Notes under the pieces: generated by a model
Told to the model about the DNA's origin: nothing
The model's input: only the letters and a program-made list of their open reading frames with translations
Database searches by the model: none
Translations under genes and position numbers: made by a program
Shown here: piece by piece, positions 16,944 to 25,267 of the stretch
How positions within the stretch are numbered: the first letter of the stretch is position 1
How the letters are laid out: the number at the start of each line of letters is the position of its first letter
From: Candidatus Heimdallarchaeota archaeon
Lineage (GTDB): Archaea > Asgardarchaeota > Heimdallarchaeia > Heimdallarchaeales > Heimdallarchaeaceae
Assembly: GCA_019057815.1 (NCBI GenBank)
Contig: JAHLWR010000020.1
Coordinates: forward strand, 1 to 64,000
DNA length: 64,000 bases
Direction: 5' to 3'

Positions 16944-17087
16944 ATGAAAGAAAAAGAATCATCAACAATAATATTTTTGACTAAAATGTATCTTGCTCTT
17001 CTTCTAGGTTTGATTTCCCTCTTTCTTTTATCTAATAACTTCATAGTCGAACAAACTTTCGACAAAACTACCACATATTTAAACTAA
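16944..17087 (+). CDS. Short membrane-protein ORF or fragment
   Basis: 47 residues: a short charged start MKEKESST, then one hydrophobic helix (MYLALLLGLISLFLLSNN), then a polar tail. It may be a signal-anchor fragment of a lost gene, because its 3' end runs into the hairpin at 17046-17063 and macro-domain remains follow at once. Confidence 0.3.
   Translation: MKEKESSTIIFLTKMYLALLLGLISLFLLSNNFIVEQTFDKTTTYLN
17046..17063. repeat. Hairpin GTCGAA-loop-TTCGAC near the right edge of the disrupted region
   Basis: A 6-bp perfect stem with a 6-base loop. Its complement shares TTTTGTCGAAAG and TTCGAC with 11866-11888, in inverted orientation, so the two may be ends of one inserted interval. Confidence 0.4.
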
Positions 17088-17095
17088 AGAATTCA

Positions 17096-17287
17096 CCCTT
17101 TCCTTGAATAGGGACTGGTATTGGGGGTATTTCCAAGCAAATCGGTGCAAAGATTTTCACTGAAGTTTTACTTTCATATCTTAAAACTGACCCTCATATT
17201 TTTGAAGAAGTAGCTATTATCCTTTTTGACAAGCATGACTATGGTATATTCTTGGATGTTTTTAAAAAGGAATTAAAAGTTATTTAG
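17096..17287 (+). pseudogene. Macro-domain gene, C-terminal fragment
   Basis: After a TGA at 17105-17107 the frame reads IGTGIGGISKQIGAKIF and ends with EEVAIILFDKHDYGIFLD and VFKKELKVI. These correspond to the last ADP-ribose loop (fP-x-I-STGI-GG) and terminal strand and helix of macro domains. The codons just before the TGA read PFP, as expected for that loop, so the stop is a point mutation within the conserved segment. The order and strand match the N-terminal and middle fragments at 9877-9948 and 11739-11836. About 60-70 central residues are missing. It could instead be a remnant of a second macro gene. Confidence 0.65.
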
Positions 17288-17290
17288 ATA

Positions 17291-18028
17291 TCAGTAATCC
17301 TCAAGCTCGACATCTTCAGTAAATTCAATTTCGTCTTCGTCTTTATGCAATCTAGCCCTATCTTCCTTTATATCATCTACATGATCTTTAATCAATTCGT
17401 ATAAATCATCATAAGTATCTGCAATATATGGAGTATCTAACTCTGTTTCTAATGAATAACCCCATGTTACTCCAATACAAGGAATATTTAGAAAATCTGC
17501 AGCTTGAACATCATTAGGAAGATCTCCTACCAAAACACCTGATAATATACTATCTGAATCACAATTTTCATTTATTACAGTCATCTTATCTTCACCAGCC
17601 AACACCTTTTCAAAGGGAACTTTGTCACCAAACAATTTTTCGAGTATTTCCTCTGAAGTCTCTTCATTTTCAAATAATGGGTTCTGAGTTACTAGAATCA
17701 TTTGAAGATCTTCTATTTTTTGTACTTTTTCTAGAAACTCTATAATCCCTTCGTGTAATTTAATTTCTGAAGTAAAGAGTTCCTGTTGTAAAGTTCGCAT
17801 CTTTTTTCTTTTTGACAGAAGTTTGATAGGATTAACAGGATATTTGAAGAACAATTTCATGCTTACTCCTTTTTTTGAAGCGTCTTTATACATCTGAATA
17901 ACTTCATCTCGAGACAGTTCTTTATTGACAGACTGCTTAAATACTGCTTGAACTATTCCTACAGTATCTGCAATAGTACCTCCAAAATCAAAAAAAACGG
18001 GAATTCTCTTATCAGTCATGAATGTCAC
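17291..18028 (-). CDS. HAD-superfamily protein lacking the second catalytic aspartate
   Basis: 245 residues. Motif I is VFFDFGGTIAD: the nucleophile D14 is present, but the second aspartate of DxDGT is glycine (G16). Motif II is ILVTQN. Motif IV is VGDLPNDVQAADFLN, normal for phosphoglycolate-phosphatase-like HAD proteins. A helical cap lies between. The second aspartate is the general acid/base in phosphatases, so activity may be lost or changed (for example a phosphonatase-like or binding role). The C-terminus is acidic (EDEIEFTEDVELEDY). It is last in a minus-strand run with only 1 bp to the upstream membrane-protein gene. Confidence 0.8.
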   Translation of the reverse strand: MTFMTDKRIPVFFDFGGTIADTVGIVQAVFKQSVNKELSRDEVIQMYKDASKKGVSMKLFFKYPVNPIKLLSKRKKMRTLQQELFTSEIKLHEGIIEFLEKVQKIEDLQMILVTQNPLFENEETSEEILEKLFGDKVPFEKVLAGEDKMTVINENCDSDSILSGVLVGDLPNDVQAADFLNIPCIGVTWGYSLETELDTPYIADTYDDLYELIKDHVDDIKEDRARLHKDEDEIEFTEDVELEDY

Positions 18029-18029
18029 T

Positions 18030-18788
18030 TCAATTTTTGTTTTTGTACATTTGTTTTAATATTTTTCTTTCTCTTGATATCTTTGTTTCTCTAATAATCC
18101 TATAAAATTCCCCTTTTCTAAAAAATATCCCCATAATAATTGAGAAGAAGAAATGAATAGCAGTTACTATGAGTCCCGTCTGATTCCCCCAAAGGAATAT
18201 CATTATCAATCCTGGTACTAATAACCATAAACTTGCTGATATAAAAGTTAAACTAAAAAAAAGTATTCGTTTATCTCCAGCTAGCAGATAGGAAGAGAAC
18301 TCCTTTTTTAAACAAGGTTGAGACATGTGTCCTATATAAAATCCTTCTAACTTTATCCCCAGAACTCCTCCTATTACAAACTGAGAAATTGGAAAACCAG
18401 CGCCTAAAATAATAATTTGCGATAAAAATCCCATTGCAATATTATCAATAAAAAATTTGATACTAGGTTTGAAGGTAAAAAAGAACGTGATTGTTCCACT
18501 TGTTTGCGAAAAAAAGAATAGTGTAGCGCCAAGACCCATTAGGAGAATAAACCAAATCAAACCATAAACTTTCGAAAAAGAAGAACCATGTTTTTTCTTG
18601 AAAATTTCATCTCTTGTTTCTTTACAGATATTTACTAAACTCTCTGAAGATAACACTTCAGGTCTTCTTTTCAATATGCCAACTATTCTGTAGAAGCGTT
18701 TACACCCATAATGAAAAGATGAATCCTCTCGTAACTCTTGTTGAATTTCTTTTAGCTGTTGAGTATAGTAATCAGGATTCAGAGACAT
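18030..18788 (-). CDS. Multi-pass membrane protein of unknown function
   Basis: 252 residues. A soluble helical N-terminus of about 75 residues has repeated charged residues. It is followed by four to five hydrophobic segments, including VYGLIWFILLMGLGATLFFF, a segment around LSQIIILGAGFPISQFVIGG, LFFSLTFISASLWLLVPGL and IVTAIHFFFSIIMGIFF. A basic tail follows. No catalytic motif is seen; in particular there is no HExxH. It sits between the HAD gene (1 bp away) and the zinc-ribbon membrane protein genes on the same strand. Confidence 0.65.
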   Translation of the reverse strand: MSLNPDYYTQQLKEIQQELREDSSFHYGCKRFYRIVGILKRRPEVLSSESLVNICKETRDEIFKKKHGSSFSKVYGLIWFILLMGLGATLFFFSQTSGTITFFFTFKPSIKFFIDNIAMGFLSQIIILGAGFPISQFVIGGVLGIKLEGFYIGHMSQPCLKKEFSSYLLAGDKRILFFSLTFISASLWLLVPGLIMIFLWGNQTGLIVTAIHFFFSIIMGIFFRKGEFYRIIRETKISRERKILKQMYKNKN

Positions 18789-18892
18789 AGCAATTTTCCT
18801 ATTCAGCGTTAGATATTAAATATAAAAAGAATAGTATATTTCTCTTCGTTTAAAAAGAGCATTTTCTTGACATAAGAAAAGAAAAGGAAAGA

Positions 18893-19894
18893 TTAGTACC
18901 AACTTGTTGATCTTCCAAATAATTTCTTTCTTGTTTTAGATCTTCTTGTTTCTTGATATCGTCCTTTGAATCCTAGTTGTAGTGTTCGAATAATTAGTAG
19001 TCCCCCAGTTATTGCCCCGAAGATACCAAAATATCCGAAAATTTGTTGCACTGCAAGATAGATACCAGCTAACCCGAGTAACCCAAAAAAGACTGATAAA
19101 GCGCTTATTTGTACCCAATATGAAGCAGAGCGAGGTGTTTTTGTTATTACAGTCCTTCCAGTAGCAGCTTCCATAATAGCGTCATAGTTTCGACCATGAA
19201 CTTCATACTTTAGGAAGTAAAAAGGTATATGCAGTTGGTAGATACTTTTAGCTATAGGATTATCTGTTACTTCTATAATTTGTGTTATTTCATTTAGAAT
19301 TAACACTTTGTGAATATTTCTCATAGAGTTAATAGCCTCTTGTTTAGCTTGATCCAAGTTAAATATACTTGGAACCACATCAGCTTTTATTTTCTTAGCT
19401 TCGTTTTTGTCATAGTAAACTTTTCCTCTAGTTGCAATTTGAAAATCAAGTAAGTATTGGTTAACTTCCTCTGCAGCGAAAATTATGAATTCACGTTCAT
19501 CATCAAAAACACCTTTTTCTGGTTTAAGATGGAATTTTATTCTCCTGTAACCAGATCTGTAGGGCCAGCTGTAAGTAGCGTATTCACCATTTCCTGTATA
19601 ATTTGATCGATTATGAACAGTAATTATCCAGTAGGGATAATACTTCAAACTAATTTCAGTAAATTTAAGAGATTTGTGTAAATCATCAGGAGCTCCAGGT
19701 TGCTTTAATAAATCTCCAATAAGTTCTGTTCTAATTTGTGATACATCATAAGCAACGGGTAGCATAAAGTGTTCAATTATTTTCTCTTTTTTACCTACTT
19801 TTGATTGAACTTTACAATAAGGACACTTTACAACACTCTGGGTTTCATCAACTTCCAGAGGTGCAGAACAATTTGGACATAAAATACTTCTCAT
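18893..19894 (-). CDS. Zinc-ribbon membrane protein, paralogue of the next gene
   Basis: 333 residues. The N-terminal zinc ribbon is CPNCSAPLEVDETQSVVKCP with YC following (C6, C9, C24, C27 region). The middle domain (about 40-240) is hydrophilic, mixed alpha/beta, and contains YYPYWIITVHN and HIPFYFLKYEVHGRNYD before a short ATGRTVI strand. Two C-terminal membrane helices follow (about 265-310), then a very basic tail. The layout of ribbon, soluble domain and two transmembrane helices matches 19896-20882, so the pair arose by duplication. The genes are 1 bp apart and probably cotranslated. Confidence 0.75.
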   Translation of the reverse strand: MRSILCPNCSAPLEVDETQSVVKCPYCKVQSKVGKKEKIIEHFMLPVAYDVSQIRTELIGDLLKQPGAPDDLHKSLKFTEISLKYYPYWIITVHNRSNYTGNGEYATYSWPYRSGYRRIKFHLKPEKGVFDDEREFIIFAAEEVNQYLLDFQIATRGKVYYDKNEAKKIKADVVPSIFNLDQAKQEAINSMRNIHKVLILNEITQIIEVTDNPIAKSIYQLHIPFYFLKYEVHGRNYDAIMEAATGRTVITKTPRSASYWVQISALSVFFGLLGLAGIYLAVQQIFGYFGIFGAITGGLLIIRTLQLGFKGRYQETRRSKTRKKLFGRSTSWY

Positions 19895-19895
19895 C

Positions 19896-20882
19896 TCAGC
19901 CCACCACCTTCATAGACTTGAAAACGTTCCCGAGAGTCAGTAGTCCTAGTAATGCTGCGATTACACCTGCAATAGATGGTGCAACAGGTGAATCTCCCAT
20001 GAAGTAACTGAATGTCCCCCCACCAATAAGGAGCAGGAATGTCAACGATAGAAAAATTATTCTGAAAATTTTTGTAACAGGGATTTCCCCTATTATTATC
20101 TCACCAGTATTTCCGCTGATTGCTACTCTGTATGTTTCTCCCTTAAAGTGATAATCCACTTTCCATACAGGAACATGAACGAAATATACTCCTTCAAATG
20201 TTATTTGTGTAGCACAATCGAAAACTTTTGTACATGCTTTTTCAGCTCGAGCTCTGTGATCATCAAAGACAATTGTTTTTGCTAATTGATTAGATGCCTC
20301 AGCAGTTATTTCCGATGAAAGATATTGGAAGTTTTTTTCTGTCTTGACAAGTTGATTATGGTTGAATGGAACAGCTTTATTGAAATCACGTCTAATGATT
20401 TCTTTCGCATTTTCATAACCATACATCGAACTTCCTCGCCTTCCTATCAAAACAACCAACCGTTTTTCATTAAAATCATTCTCAACATGTCGATATACTG
20501 TTATGTGCTCTGTTGTTGTAATTGTTTGACCTTTAGAACCTCTTCTTGTTCTTGTTCTAGTTTCTGTGTATTGCCGATAACCCATATAATGAGTAGAAGC
20601 AGAAATAGCTACACCCCAAAAAGGAAGTAAAATGGGAGAGATATTAGTAATTTGATATTTTTTAATCCCTCTTAATTTTCCCTTCTTTTTAATGAATTGC
20701 TTTATTATATCTCGTATATTACCCTTTGAAATGCTATTTGATAAAATATAGTGATTATCAAAAATTGAACCATCAGAAAGTAAAGCTTGACCGCACGCTT
20801 CGCAGTTAAAAATGGCATCTTCTGGATTAATTTCTAGTGGAGCATTACAGTAAGGACACTGAAAGCCTATTACTTGACTCAA
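19896..20882 (-). CDS. Zinc-ribbon membrane protein
   Basis: 328 residues. The ribbon is CPYCNAPLEINPEDAIFNCE with AC following. The middle domain includes ISPILLPFWGVAISAS, a basic strand-rich segment (TETRTRTRRGSKGQT) and HVPVWKVDYHFKGETYRVAI followed by SGNTGEIIIGEIP, a segment resembling PepSY-like strands. Two C-terminal membrane helices lie at about 270-315. Function is unknown. With its paralogue and the ParA-like ATPase upstream it suggests a membrane-associated assembly. Confidence 0.75.
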   Translation of the reverse strand: MSQVIGFQCPYCNAPLEINPEDAIFNCEACGQALLSDGSIFDNHYILSNSISKGNIRDIIKQFIKKKGKLRGIKKYQITNISPILLPFWGVAISASTHYMGYRQYTETRTRTRRGSKGQTITTTEHITVYRHVENDFNEKRLVVLIGRRGSSMYGYENAKEIIRRDFNKAVPFNHNQLVKTEKNFQYLSSEITAEASNQLAKTIVFDDHRARAEKACTKVFDCATQITFEGVYFVHVPVWKVDYHFKGETYRVAISGNTGEIIIGEIPVTKIFRIIFLSLTFLLLIGGGTFSYFMGDSPVAPSIAGVIAALLGLLTLGNVFKSMKVVG

Positions 20883-20964
20883 TCTACATTACCTAAATTA
20901 TTAGAATTACATACATACATATAAAATTTCACAAAGGAACTTCAACAGTGAAGAAATAATTGTA

Positions 20965-21822
20965 CTATCTTTCTTTATCATCATGTATTTTTGCGATTAC
21001 TGTTTCCAGAATGTAACACATTTTCTTAAAAAGCTCAGTCTTTTGAGGAAAAATGTATTTCCCACGCATGCTAAGTTCCATAATTTCAAAAGAAATTGGG
21101 AGAATATCAAGAAACTCGATACAATGTGGTTCATATTCTTTTATCAGTTCTTCTATCCATTGATCAAGTAATTCTCTATTCTCTTCGCTTAAATCAGGTG
21201 GGACTTGGTTAAAAACAAAGAAGTTCATAGAAGTAATATCCATTTTTTTATAAATATCCAATAACATCTGCTTTGCTCCTTCAAAACTAAAGGTTGAAGG
21301 TCTTAAAACGAAAATCCTTGCATCTGCTACTGTTGCGGCATGTACTGATTCAGATCTATATCCAGGAGCGCAATCAAAAATAACGTATTGATAACCAAAT
21401 TTCTGAAGACTTTTTACCATCTCGTGTAAGATAAAGAAAGCGTGATCTTGGATACTTTTCATTAATGAAAGTAATCCTTCTCCATAATCTACCCTAGATT
21501 CTGCTAGTATCAGTGATAGATTAGGATTATCTGTTTCGATTAATGTTTCTTCCATTACCTGTATCTTACCTAACAAAATATCATTAATAGTGTACTCTAT
21601 TGCTTCTTCTGGAATTTTAAATATTTGATGGATAGTAGGTTGTGCGATATCTAAATCAATTAGAACAGTTTTGTGTCCTCTCCTTGCCAATTCATACGCT
21701 ATATTACATGATAAAGTAGTTTTTCCTGGCCCTCCTTTCTGACTATGTAGCATAATTACATCAATATCTCCAGTTTTTGAGGAAATTGCTTTCTTCAGAT
21801 CTGTTTCCATCATTTTTTTCAT
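20965..21822 (-). CDS. ParA/MinD-type ATPase
   Basis: 285 residues. The deviant Walker A is HSQKGGPGKTTLSCNIAYEL with the signature lysine, followed by TVLIDLDIAQPTIHQIF and the Walker B-like YVIFDCAPGYRSESVHAAT. Together they define the MinD/ParA/Mrp group. Such ATPases dimerise on ATP and position DNA, membrane proteins or cell-surface machines. No ParB-like gene is adjacent, and the lack of a C-terminal amphipathic helix of obvious MinD type leaves the cargo open. It is first in the minus-strand run and may act with the zinc-ribbon membrane proteins. Confidence 0.85.
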   Translation of the reverse strand: MKKMMETDLKKAISSKTGDIDVIMLHSQKGGPGKTTLSCNIAYELARRGHKTVLIDLDIAQPTIHQIFKIPEEAIEYTINDILLGKIQVMEETLIETDNPNLSLILAESRVDYGEGLLSLMKSIQDHAFFILHEMVKSLQKFGYQYVIFDCAPGYRSESVHAATVADARIFVLRPSTFSFEGAKQMLLDIYKKMDITSMNFFVFNQVPPDLSEENRELLDQWIEELIKEYEPHCIEFLDILPISFEIMELSMRGKYIFPQKTELFKKMCYILETVIAKIHDDKER

Positions 21823-22064
21823 CTCAATTACATTCTAACCAAATAATTTCTACTTTTTTTGATTGCAAGTTATAATTTCTATAGTACTCATATTGGCTTC
21901 TACATGCTTTCATTTTCAAAACACCAACCTTATATTAGAATATTTTCAATAATATGATAGATAATACTCTAACAAATGGCTTATAAACATGAAAATAGAT
22001 AAAATTAAAATAACCAATATACAATTTAAGCAAGGGGATATCTAGAATATTAAAAGGTGAAATT

Positions 22065-23456
22065 ATGAATATACTATTTGATGAAACACAAAAAGAGAGA
22101 GGAAAAATCTTCGATAACTTCAAAATTTTATCACAAGATTTAGAATCAGCAGACCATAAAATAGCTATTTATGATAGCTACCCTATAAAATACAGTTCAA
22201 TTAAAAATGCTGATATTATGGCTTTTCTTTGTCCAGATGGTTCCAAACTTTATGGATATGAAGTTCAAGCTCTTCTCAGGTTTGTTGATGAGGGAGGATC
22301 TTTGGTTATTTTCGCTAATGCAGGAGGAGATAAAGGATTAAATACCAATTTAAACACATTGCTTAAACATTTTGACATAGAAATTATTTCAAATCAAGTC
22401 TTTGACTATCAAGAGTTTGATGTCGAGCTTGAAACGTGTCCTATTGTAGAGAGAATATTCAAACACCCTATAACAAAATATGTCAAAGAATTGACCTTAG
22501 TATCTAGTTGTTCCCTAAATATTGGTGCAGATGTTATTGAGCTTGTTCGAACTAAACAATCTAGTGACCCACCTAGTTCTACGGTAATGGCACTTTCACA
22601 AAAAGGTAAAGGAAAAGTTTTCGTGTCAGGATCCTACTTAATGTTTTCTGATAGAAAAGCAGGAATCAACTTAAGAGATAACAAGTTGTTAATCACGAAT
22701 TTGTTCAAATGGTTAGAATTAATAAAAGGAAAGAAAATAAAACTTGATCAAATAAAAACTATCGAAGTTCAGAAAACTCAAGAGATACAAGAAGCTGAAA
22801 CTCAAGAAATACAAGAAGCTGAAACTCAAGAGATGCAAGAAGCTGAAACTCAAGAGATGCAAGAAGCTGAAGTGGTTTCTGAAGAAATTCCTCAACCTAT
22901 GATGGAGGAAAAGCAGATAGAAGATGAGAGAGTTGAAAAACCTACTCAAGAGGTTTCAATTGAAGAATCAATTGCAATTATATTAGAGTTACAAGAACAA
23001 GTGGAAGCTTTAGATATAGAAGATCAGGGATATAGAGACATTTTACTTACTGATATGGCAAGGAGAAGAGGTGTTGATTATGGTAAAATCCTACCTTTTC
23101 TGGATAATATAGAAGCTGGGAAAGAAATTGAAGAAATAGTAGTAAGTGAAGAAAAAGCAGTAAGTAAAGATGATAAACCAATATCTATTCCTATTCCAGA
23201 ATCAGTCCAAAAGCTTATAGACAGAACTATCGAATATAAAGTTCCTAGAGATACAATAAGAGAAATCAAAGAGGTTGCATCAGGAATAATGGACCCAACA
23301 GAGACTATGGAAACTCTTATGGGGACTATCGATTTGTCTGAGATGGTTGGAGCTGTAAACTCATTAAAGAAAAGTGTCGACATTTTAAGTGCAAATATTG
23401 TTAACCTTTTAGGCGAAATAGTTCTTGCTTTGCAAGATTTAAAACGCAAAAAATAA
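22065..23456 (+). CDS. GIFT (IFT52/GldG-like) domain protein with coiled C-terminus
   Basis: 463 residues. The first 215 residues look like the glutamine-amidotransferase-like GIFT domain shared by IFT52 and GldG-type proteins: MNILFDETQKERGKIFDNF, YSSIKNADIMAFLCPDG, ALLRFVDEGGSLVIFANAGG, and KGKGKVFVSGSYLMFSDR followed by KLLITNLFKWL. No amidotransferase catalytic triad is evident. Next comes a glutamate-rich 8-residue tandem repeat (TQEIQEAE, about 238-269), then a helical region and a C-terminal hydrophobic helix-like segment (VDILSANIVNLLGEIVLAL). It precedes the DNA ligase gene by 17 bp on the same strand. Assignment is by eye and moderate. Confidence 0.6.
   Translation: MNILFDETQKERGKIFDNFKILSQDLESADHKIAIYDSYPIKYSSIKNADIMAFLCPDGSKLYGYEVQALLRFVDEGGSLVIFANAGGDKGLNTNLNTLLKHFDIEIISNQVFDYQEFDVELETCPIVERIFKHPITKYVKELTLVSSCSLNIGADVIELVRTKQSSDPPSSTVMALSQKGKGKVFVSGSYLMFSDRKAGINLRDNKLLITNLFKWLELIKGKKIKLDQIKTIEVQKTQEIQEAETQEIQEAETQEMQEAETQEMQEAEVVSEEIPQPMMEEKQIEDERVEKPTQEVSIEESIAIILELQEQVEALDIEDQGYRDILLTDMARRRGVDYGKILPFLDNIEAGKEIEEIVVSEEKAVSKDDKPISIPIPESVQKLIDRTIEYKVPRDTIREIKEVASGIMDPTETMETLMGTIDLSEMVGAVNSLKKSVDILSANIVNLLGEIVLALQDLKRKK
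22776..22871 (+). repeat. Four tandem 24-bp coding repeats
   Basis: Units of the form ACTCAAGAGATACAAGAAGC plus TGAA start at 22776, 22800, 22824 and 22848 with one or two differences. They encode an acidic helix of TQE[IM]QEAE. They are likely length-variable between strains. Confidence 0.85.
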
Positions 23457-23473
23457 GTAGGATTTATGTTCAA

Positions 23474-25267
23474 ATGCAGTTTTACGAACTATGCAAATGC
23501 TACAATCTTTTAGAAAAATCGCGAAAAAAATTAGAAATGGTTGATACCCTATCAAACACATTAAAAAATGCAAATTCAAAAGAAATAGGAAAGATTTCAC
23601 TTCTTACTTTAGGGAAAATTTATCCTGATTTTGTTGGTTTAGAACTTATGCTAGCTGAAAGAATGGCAGTTAAAGCTCTTGCAATGGCTAGTGGAAGGAG
23701 TGAGAAATCAGTTTTAAAATATTTGGAAGAGATAGGAGATTTGGGGGAAACTTCACAGAAATTATTAAAAGGAAAAACTCAGTCAAGTTTATTGGTTTTT
23801 ACACAACAAGAGGAGAAATATGATCCCGAAGTTTTAGAAATCTGGAATTTATTTGACTCTATAGCCAAAATGTCAGGTGAAGGTTCAGCTGATAGAAAAA
23901 TACGAACGCTTTCAGGATTAATTACTAGAGTTAAACCATTAGAAGCACGGTATATTATGCGAATAGTATGTGGTCAACTAAGATTAGGAGTTGCTACTCA
24001 GTTACTGATGGAAGCCCTTTCAAAAGCAGTTACTGGAAGTAGAGAAAATAAGCATATAATAGAACGTGCTTATAATAGAAGCGCAGATATTGGCAGCGTA
24101 GCTGAAACACTCTATGAAAAGGGTCTAGAAGCAGTAAAAAAGATTGATATACAAATCTTTGCTCCTATTAAGGTCATGCTTGCTCAAAGAGTTTCCAGTT
24201 CTGATGAACTTCTTGAGAGATTCGGGGGGAAAAGTTCCCTTGAGTACAAATATGATGGATTAAGAGTCCAAGTACATGTTAAAAATAGAAAAATAAAGCT
24301 GTTTTCTAGAAAACCTGAAGATATCACAAATCAATTTCCTGATGTTTGTAAATTTATTCTTGAAGCTTTAAAAGAAGATAATTTTATTGTTGAAGGGGAA
24401 ATTGTTGCGTATGATTTTGAGAAGGATAAGATTTTACCATTTCAACATATATCTCAAAGAAAAAGAAAGCATAACATCAAACAGAAAATATCTGAAATTC
24501 CAATAAGAGTCTATCTTTTTGACGCTCTTTTTTTCAATGGTAAATCATTACTTGAATCCAATTACATTGAAAGAAGATCATCACTTCATCAAATCATTGA
24601 AGAAACAAAGAATATACAGTTTTCACACCAAAAACTTGTATCATCAACTGATGAAATAGAAACATTCTTTCATCAAGCTTTAGAAGATAACTATGAAGGA
24701 ATTATGGGAAAAAGTATTGGTGAAAACTCCTTTTATCAAGCTGGTGCTAGAGGATGGTCTTGGGTCAAGTATAAAGCTGATTATGTAGATAATCTTTCAG
24801 ATTCTTTTGATTTAGTTATTCTAGGAGCTGAGTATGGTAAAGGGAAGCGATCAGGAAAGTATGGGACGTTTTTACTTGGTTGTTTTGACATAGATGAAGG
24901 TCTTTATCGAACGTTTACACGAGTTGCTACAGGTTTTTCTGACAATGAATTGGATTCTTTTTACACAATTCTAAACTCTTTAAAAACAGATAAACCCAAA
25001 GATGTAATTAGCTCACTAAATTCTTCAGTATGGTTCGAACCTAAAATAATTGTCGAGGTCTCGGGAGCAGAAATTACAGTCAGTCAAAAACACACTTGCG
25101 CTCAAAATCATCTCGAAAATCCCCAAAATGGTTTAGCTTTACGGTTTCCTCGCTTTACAGGAAGAATTGTTGAAGATAAATCACCAGAAGAAATAACTAG
25201 TGTTGAAGAAATACTTACGATATATTTAAATCAAAGAAATAAGATAGATGTGAGTAACAATGTTTAG
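23474..25267 (+). CDS. lig: ATP-dependent DNA ligase (archaeal/eukaryotic LIG1 type)
   Basis: 597 residues, normal for archaeal replicative ligases. An N-terminal DNA-binding domain precedes the adenylation motif EYKYDGLRVQVH, with the AMP-accepting lysine at K259. Further motifs are LFSRKPEDIT, FIVEGEIVAYD, YEGIMGKSIG and WSWVKYKADYVD. The OB-fold part contains GKRSGKYGTFLLGCFD and LRFPRFTGRIVEDKSPEE. It joins nicks during replication and repair using ATP. Its end overlaps the next gene by 8 bp. Confidence 0.95.
   Translation: MQFYELCKCYNLLEKSRKKLEMVDTLSNTLKNANSKEIGKISLLTLGKIYPDFVGLELMLAERMAVKALAMASGRSEKSVLKYLEEIGDLGETSQKLLKGKTQSSLLVFTQQEEKYDPEVLEIWNLFDSIAKMSGEGSADRKIRTLSGLITRVKPLEARYIMRIVCGQLRLGVATQLLMEALSKAVTGSRENKHIIERAYNRSADIGSVAETLYEKGLEAVKKIDIQIFAPIKVMLAQRVSSSDELLERFGGKSSLEYKYDGLRVQVHVKNRKIKLFSRKPEDITNQFPDVCKFILEALKEDNFIVEGEIVAYDFEKDKILPFQHISQRKRKHNIKQKISEIPIRVYLFDALFFNGKSLLESNYIERRSSLHQIIEETKNIQFSHQKLVSSTDEIETFFHQALEDNYEGIMGKSIGENSFYQAGARGWSWVKYKADYVDNLSDSFDLVILGAEYGKGKRSGKYGTFLLGCFDIDEGLYRTFTRVATGFSDNELDSFYTILNSLKTDKPKDVISSLNSSVWFEPKIIVEVSGAEITVSQKHTCAQNHLENPQNGLALRFPRFTGRIVEDKSPEEITSVEEILTIYLNQRNKIDVSNNV

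Noticed and set aside
23078-23473. Minus-strand ORF of 131 codons opposite the GIFT gene
   Set aside because: It is serine/isoleucine-rich without any domain, and the plus-strand frame has clear protein character.
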